A DNA stretch of 16,575 nt, from NCBI GenBank assembly GCA_028691175.1, contig JAQUZU010000039.1:1-16575 (forward strand), read 5' to 3'. Source of the DNA: Candidatus Kapaibacterium sp. Its GTDB lineage: Bacteria > Bacteroidota > Ignavibacteria > Kapaibacteriales > UBA2268. Shown here one piece after another: positions 12,701 through 16,575 of the stretch. Within the stretch, counting starts at the first letter, position 1; every line of letters starts with the position of its first letter. A program made the translations under genes and the position numbers. The notes under the pieces are model-generated. The model saw nothing but the letters and a program-made list of their open reading frames with translations. It had not been told where the DNA came from and made no database searches.

Positions 12701-14104
12701 TTATTTCTTTGCGAAGAGTTTTTTCAGACTTCTGCCGAAATTCAGATTTTCGTTATTGACTTTCAGAGTGAGGAATATTCCGAGAACGCCGACTATAATG
12801 TTCCCCATCCACATCGCCAGAAACGGCGAAAGCAGCCCGCGGTCGGCGAGTTTTTCGCCACCGATGAGGCACGCCCAGTAGAGTATGTAAAATCCGAGGC
12901 TGATCAACGCGCTCACGCCGAAGTTTCCGCCGCGAGTCCGCACGCCAAGCGGGCAACCGACAAACACGAAAACCAAACACGCGAACGGGAGAGCATATTT
13001 TTTGTGGATTTCGACCTTCAGGCTCTTCTCTTCGAGGATTTGGTGCTTGATCATCTGATAATCCGAGTAAAGGACGGATTTCAGGATTGCAAGGCGATTT
13101 TCCGCCGCAATAAGCGCACCGCTCTGCGGGTCAGTCGCCCGGTTTATTACGATAGGATTTCCCGCGGAAACAGTCCGGGTAGCTAAATTTCCGGCATAAA
13201 TAGTATTGATTTTTTCCGGGAAAGCCTCGCATGTGATATATTTCAGATGCTTTTCAATTGCTGCGTCCGAACGTCTTTCGCTTATTTTCCGCAATTCGCG
13301 GGATTTCTCCACCTCTGCATTCATCGTAGCAATATTCATTTCGCGCTGCGAGCGGCTCTGATCGTCTGAGCGTTCGAGTTTGAATCCGGCATCACGCATT
13401 TGCAGAGTATAACGGTCGAATTCGATTTTTTTCACTCCGCGAAGGTTCTGGTCGAGCAGCTGCACGATTTCGCCGCTCTTCATATCCATCACCATGGTTG
13501 CAGTATTTTCGTTAAATTTTATCGTTCCGGTATCGGCATTTACAATATTTCTGCGGCGCGGCTTGCTGTTATCATAGATTGTTACGCCATACATTTCGCC
13601 GGAAATCGAATCTATATTCCGTGCGAGCACCGTAAATTGATCTATCGCAGTCGAGAATTGCCCTTTATCCAGCCCGAAAGTCGGCTTTTTCCGCGTAATA
13701 TCGTTCAAAAGCACTTTCTGCTCGTGATTTGATTCCGGCAAAACTACGTCGTTAAACCAGAACATAAACAGCGAAAGTATCGTTCCGATTAAAATAAACG
13801 GGCGCATCATTCGCAGAAGGCTGCTTCCGCCGGACTTTATGATAATAATTTCATAGTTTGCACTCATCGAGCCGAACGCAAAAATTGTCGCAAACAGCAC
13901 GCCCATCGGCACACCGAACATAATGAACGCCGGTGCGACATTTGCGATAAGCCAAAGAATCAGCGACGGGTCTATGCCCTTGCCGAGAAACTTGCCGAGG
14001 TGCTTCAGCACAAACTGAAACAGAAAAAGAAAAACAACAGTCGATGCACCGAGGATGAACGGTCCGATGTGCGCACGAAGCAAATATCTGTTAATCAGTC
14101 CCAT
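12701..14104 (-). CDS. LptF/LptG-family (YjgP/YjgQ) permease
   Basis: A 467-residue inner-membrane protein with the LptF/LptG layout: three N-terminal membrane segments (~13-36, 48-79, 101-122), a large periplasmic region (~125-365) and three C-terminal segments (~369-387, 396-416, 425-447). LptF and LptG form the membrane part of the LptB2FG ABC transporter that extracts LPS and passes it to LptC and the periplasmic bridge. Conserved-looking features are the PMGVLFATIFAFG stretch in TM2, the SANYEIIIIKSGGSS cytoplasmic coupling segment (81-95) and the GCPLGVRTRGG loop (383-393). The periplasmic part contains a ~45-residue highly charged, probably helical insert (245-290). I cannot tell LptF from LptG. 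It begins 1 nt after the stop of the Ig-like lipoprotein gene (TAA-A-ATG), so translation is very likely coupled. A terminator follows. Confidence 0.93.
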   Translation of the reverse strand: MGLINRYLLRAHIGPFILGASTVVFLFLFQFVLKHLGKFLGKGIDPSLILWLIANVAPAFIMFGVPMGVLFATIFAFGSMSANYEIIIIKSGGSSLLRMMRPFILIGTILSLFMFWFNDVVLPESNHEQKVLLNDITRKKPTFGLDKGQFSTAIDQFTVLARNIDSISGEMYGVTIYDNSKPRRRNIVNADTGTIKFNENTATMVMDMKSGEIVQLLDQNLRGVKKIEFDRYTLQMRDAGFKLERSDDQSRSQREMNIATMNAEVEKSRELRKISERRSDAAIEKHLKYITCEAFPEKINTIYAGNLATRTVSAGNPIVINRATDPQSGALIAAENRLAILKSVLYSDYQMIKHQILEEKSLKVEIHKKYALPFACLVFVFVGCPLGVRTRGGNFGVSALISLGFYILYWACLIGGEKLADRGLLSPFLAMWMGNIIVGVLGIFLTLKVNNENLNFGRSLKKLFAKK

Positions 14105-14105
14105 T

Positions 14106-15815
14106 TTAGTCCTTCAAATCGATTATACAGTCGTCGATATTCCAGCGTTGAATTACTTTTACTTTACGCTCGGTCATGAAAAATTTCTCTGCAAAACGAA
14201 ACGGCGTCGCGTCGCCACAATCAAATTTGCCATCGCCGTCCGCATCAAAAAATACGTTCAGGACATATTCGCCGTCGTGCAAAGCCGGAAATTTCCAGCC
14301 GAGAGAATCGTCGCAAACTGCGGCGTAATTTTTCTGCCCGTCGTACGCCAGAACAATGTATTTTCCGACGGCAGGAACCGCTTGGTTAGTCTTGATTTTC
14401 CCCGCGAGGCTGCCGAACAGCCGGCGATCTTCCGTCGTGAAATTTATCGAAATCGTCGTATCCGGCACGATGCTATCCGCAAAAGCAGGACGAATTTCTC
14501 GCAGCGTTATCGAAAAATCATATTCCGAATAGCCGGATAATTCTTTTTCGGGAATTATTTCCAAACGCTTCGAATTAATAAATTCCGTCTTTACCGCTAG
14601 AGAGTTAACTTTGCCGGTTTGCGTCAGTTTGATGTCCGCAAGTTTGCATTCGCTCAAAAGCGGACGCGAAAAATTAATAATCAACTTCGCATCGGGAGCG
14701 ATATTTTTTGCACTATCGGCGGTGTTGCACTTAATTTCCATCGGAAGCGGAGTTTCCTCGGCATCCGTTCCGGCGAAAAGTTCCGAAATTGTGTCGCGTT
14801 TAATTGCATTGCCGACTGAATCGGCAAGAGCACCGGCGGAAATCGCAATCCTGCACCGATAGGATTTTTCGGCGGACAATTTTTGCCCAAGCAGCACGAA
14901 AATCACACTTGAATCGCTGCCGGAGCGATACGCAGACACCACCGGAATTTTCTCGCTTTCGGCAGAATCCGAGACGCTGAACTGCTCCGCGCGAATAGAC
15001 CTCTCAGCAATCGGCTCTTTGAAAGCAAGGCGGACGGTGCGTGCGCCCGTGGCGACAGCATTCTGAAGTTCAGGCGGAACCTTGTCGTGCATTTTCGCAT
15101 TATAGAACGCAATATAATTGCTTTTATTTGAATCACTTACAACAATATCGCGACACGCGGCGGCTACTTCCTCGTAGCCTTCGTTATAGCAGCGATCGTC
15201 GTTGCGGTCATTCAGCAGGAAAATGCGATATTTGCCGTTTCGAAGTGCCTGAATATTAAATGTTCCGCTCGTGCCGAGTTTGGCTCGTCCGGCGGGCTTC
15301 GTAACTGCAATATTTAGTGTATCGGGATTAATTTCGTCAATTTTATAATAAAGCATTGAGTAATCTTTGGCATTTGTGAAGATTTTGCCGGAGATTTTCC
15401 CGCTGTCGATTACGTTCCCCGTAGAGAAGACGAGCGAAAATTCGTTCGACGGGTTATTGCCGGAGATGTCGCGATAACCCGGCTCAAGACTGATACAATA
15501 GGTCGTATTTTCCGCAAGCGAGTCCGCAGGACGGATTTTCAAAGTTTTGCCGCTCCACGAGAATTTCAGTTTCGCTTCCGGATTAATCTTTACGTTTTCT
15601 GTAACGGAGGCTTTTTCGACCCACTCGCTAAAAGAAATTTCGACGGGAAATTTCGAGAAATTCGTCACGTTGCCCTTCGGAACCGACTCGAGAACGCTCG
15701 GCGGCGTTTTATCGTCCGGACCGCCGGACGGCGCCTTTATATTCGCACATGCCGCAAGCATTGCAACTGCCGCAAGCAAGGCGATGCCGAATTTTCGATA
15801 TATTTTTATAATCAT
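14106..15815 (-). CDS. Large Ig-like (SbsA/Big_5-type) lipoprotein
   Basis: 569 residues. The signal MIIKIYRKFGIALLAAVAMLAAC has lipobox LAAC and lipidated C23, followed by SGGPDDKTPP, a lead-in common to a Bacteroidota Ig-like lipoprotein family. The mature part shows three Big_5-like modules, each opening with a TPP/VPP/PLP-type segment and ending in an FSTG/LFAG/FTTED-like strand (~40-135, ~240-335, ~350-455). A small beta domain of the kind predicted between them carries GKISGKIF. The C-terminal domain includes DADGDGKFDCGD (~520-535), an EF-hand/dockerin-like calcium loop. It is presumably anchored in the outer membrane or periplasm. No enzyme motif is seen. An in-frame TTG at 15839 would add eight residues before the signal; the ATG at 15815 gives a better signal. 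The permease gene follows after 1 nt, suggesting an envelope role linked to LPS transport. Confidence 0.87.
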   Translation of the reverse strand: MIIKIYRKFGIALLAAVAMLAACANIKAPSGGPDDKTPPSVLESVPKGNVTNFSKFPVEISFSEWVEKASVTENVKINPEAKLKFSWSGKTLKIRPADSLAENTTYCISLEPGYRDISGNNPSNEFSLVFSTGNVIDSGKISGKIFTNAKDYSMLYYKIDEINPDTLNIAVTKPAGRAKLGTSGTFNIQALRNGKYRIFLLNDRNDDRCYNEGYEEVAAACRDIVVSDSNKSNYIAFYNAKMHDKVPPELQNAVATGARTVRLAFKEPIAERSIRAEQFSVSDSAESEKIPVVSAYRSGSDSSVIFVLLGQKLSAEKSYRCRIAISAGALADSVGNAIKRDTISELFAGTDAEETPLPMEIKCNTADSAKNIAPDAKLIINFSRPLLSECKLADIKLTQTGKVNSLAVKTEFINSKRLEIIPEKELSGYSEYDFSITLREIRPAFADSIVPDTTISINFTTEDRRLFGSLAGKIKTNQAVPAVGKYIVLAYDGQKNYAAVCDDSLGWKFPALHDGEYVLNVFFDADGDGKFDCGDATPFRFAEKFFMTERKVKVIQRWNIDDCIIDLKD

Positions 15816-15850
15816 AAACGTTTCCGTTATTCTTTGCAAATTTCGATATG

Positions 15851-15858
15851 CAAATATA
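15851..15858 (-). promoter_or_regulatory. Candidate -7 element for the lipoprotein-permease unit
   Basis: On the - strand TATATTTG matches TAnnTTTG exactly and lies 35 nt upstream of the ATG at 15815. I see no TTTG at the expected upstream distance, so only half of the promoter is supported. GCAAAT occurs twice nearby (15836-15841 and 15850-15855). Confidence 0.3.
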
Positions 15859-15920
15859 GGTATTTTGCTGTTTATTTATGGCGTACTAAATGCCGTTTTC
15901 GTTGGTTATTTTTCTTGCCC

Positions 15921-15965
15921 GACAAAAATTAAAACTGTGCAAAAAGAATTGTCCCTTTGCACAGT
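15921..15965 (-). terminator. Rho-independent terminator of the histidine kinase gene
   Basis: Perfect 10-bp stem ACTGTGCAAA (15934-15943) with TTTGCACAGT (15956-15965) and a 12-nt loop. On the - strand it is followed by TTTAATTTTTG. It lies 21 nt after the kinase stop and separates it from the lipoprotein-permease unit. Confidence 0.88.
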
Positions 15966-15986
15966 CTATTTAATATTGCTACATAG

Positions 15987-16575
15987 CTAATTCGGCAAAA
16001 CTATCTTAAACTTGGTGCCCTTGCCAAACTCGCTTTCTACACTGATTGTACCGCCATGGCGTTCGATAAATTCCTTACAGAGAATCAGCCCCAAGCCCGT
16101 ACCTTGTTCGTTGTGAGTACCCAAATCGGACACCTTTACGCCGAGTTGGAAGAGTTTCTGCCATTTTTCCGGTTTCATGCCGGTACCGAAATCCTCTACT
16201 TCGAATTCAACCGCCGGAAATCCGTTTAGTTCTCTGTCACCATTTTCCCTGACGACTATTCTTCCGCCTGGATATGAGAATTTCATCGCATTCGAAATTA
16301 GATTTCTGAATACTGTTTTCATTATGTCCGGATCTACGAGGAGTAATCTCGAGTCCGGAATAATATTAATCAGTTCGATATTTTTTTGTTTCAGGTTGAT
16401 GTCAATTTGACCTTTAACCTGCTCCACTATATCGTGAATATTGTTCATCGTTTTATTTATCACAGACTGCCCGATTTTCGATTTGCCCCATTGCATTAAA
16501 TCTTCGAACAATTTCATCAAATCGTCAGAGGTTTTTATGCATGTATCTACTACTTCTTTTGCATCTTCGTTAGAG
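15987..16575 (-). CDS. Sensor histidine kinase, C-terminal part (5' end missing)
   Basis: The frame is open to the window edge; 195 residues are visible. Residues 1-35 (SNEDAKEVVDTC...LMKLFEDLMQWGKSKIGQ) are the second helix of a HisKA dimerisation domain; the phospho-acceptor His would be just off the window. The HATPase_c domain follows: N box FRNLISNAMKFS (89-100, N91/N95), G1 box EDFGTGM (127-133), F-box region (WQKLFQLGVKVS) and G2 box QGTGLGL (157-163), ending GKGTKFKIVLPN. It binds ATP and phosphorylates a response regulator. No receiver domain follows at the C-terminus and no regulator gene is next to it; the nearest one, at 6.1 kb, is on the opposite strand and unlinked. A start codon within the visible part would cut through HisKA, so none is assigned. 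Confidence 0.94.
   Translation of the reverse strand, partial: SNEDAKEVVDTCIKTSDDLMKLFEDLMQWGKSKIGQSVINKTMNNIHDIVEQVKGQIDINLKQKNIELINIIPDSRLLLVDPDIMKTVFRNLISNAMKFSYPGGRIVVRENGDRELNGFPAVEFEVEDFGTGMKPEKWQKLFQLGVKVSDLGTHNEQGTGLGLILCKEFIERHGGTISVESEFGKGTKFKIVLPN

Noticed and set aside
1..16575. CRISPR arrays, insertion sequences, phage genes, tRNA or rRNA genes
   Set aside because: No regularly spaced repeats, transposase or integrase motifs, or cloverleaf-like sequences were seen; all gaps are under 200 bases and are taken up by promoters, terminators and leaders.

Overview
This window reads as a stretch of chromosomal backbone from a bacterium of the Bacteroidota/Chlorobiota (FCB) group. The clearest sign is the first gene: a secreted PNGase F-like protein ending in a type A type-IX-secretion (T9SS) C-terminal sorting domain, a system essentially confined to that group. 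The Ig-like lipoprotein (start ...LAAC, then SGGPDDKTPP) and several TAnnTTTG-like -7 elements agree with this. Some genes (flotillin, the NfeD-like gene) carry good Shine-Dalgarno sites, which are rare in classical Bacteroidia. A deeper lineage (Ignavibacteria/Kapabacteria-like) is therefore possible, but I cannot decide this from sequence alone. There is no sign of phage, insertion sequence, CRISPR array, rRNA or tRNA.

Layout: all genes left of about 8.05 kb are on the + strand and all genes to the right are on the - strand. The two halves meet at one strong bidirectional terminator between pyrE and the flotillin gene. Left half, in order: the 3' part of a T9SS-exported PNGase F-like glycoamidase; thioredoxin with its own terminator; a YbgC-type acyl-CoA thioesterase; a DUF523/TudS-like [4Fe-4S] protein overlapping queG (epoxyqueuosine reductase) by 4 nt; gltX; a small lipoprotein of unknown function; a sigma-54-dependent response regulator; pyrE.

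Right half, in transcriptional order from the right edge: the C-terminal part of a sensor histidine kinase with a terminator; an Ig-like lipoprotein followed 1 nt later by an LptF/LptG-type permease, ending in a terminator; pheS followed 3 nt later by miaB, ending in a terminator; an NfeD-like membrane protein followed by flotillin, ending at the shared terminator.

Functional themes: tRNA and nucleobase biology is over-represented (TudS-like, queG, gltX, pheS, miaB, pyrE), along with envelope functions (T9SS cargo, two lipoproteins, LPS-export permease, flotillin/NfeD). Points most worth a second look are the PNGase F homologue that keeps one catalytic Glu but seems to have lost another, the translationally coupled TudS-like/queG pair, the Ig-lipoprotein/Lpt permease pair, the near-identical terminator hairpins used by two unrelated units, and the orphan sigma-54 activator with a non-standard Walker A and a GAFSGA loop. 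I see no convincing evidence for an entirely new multi-gene system.
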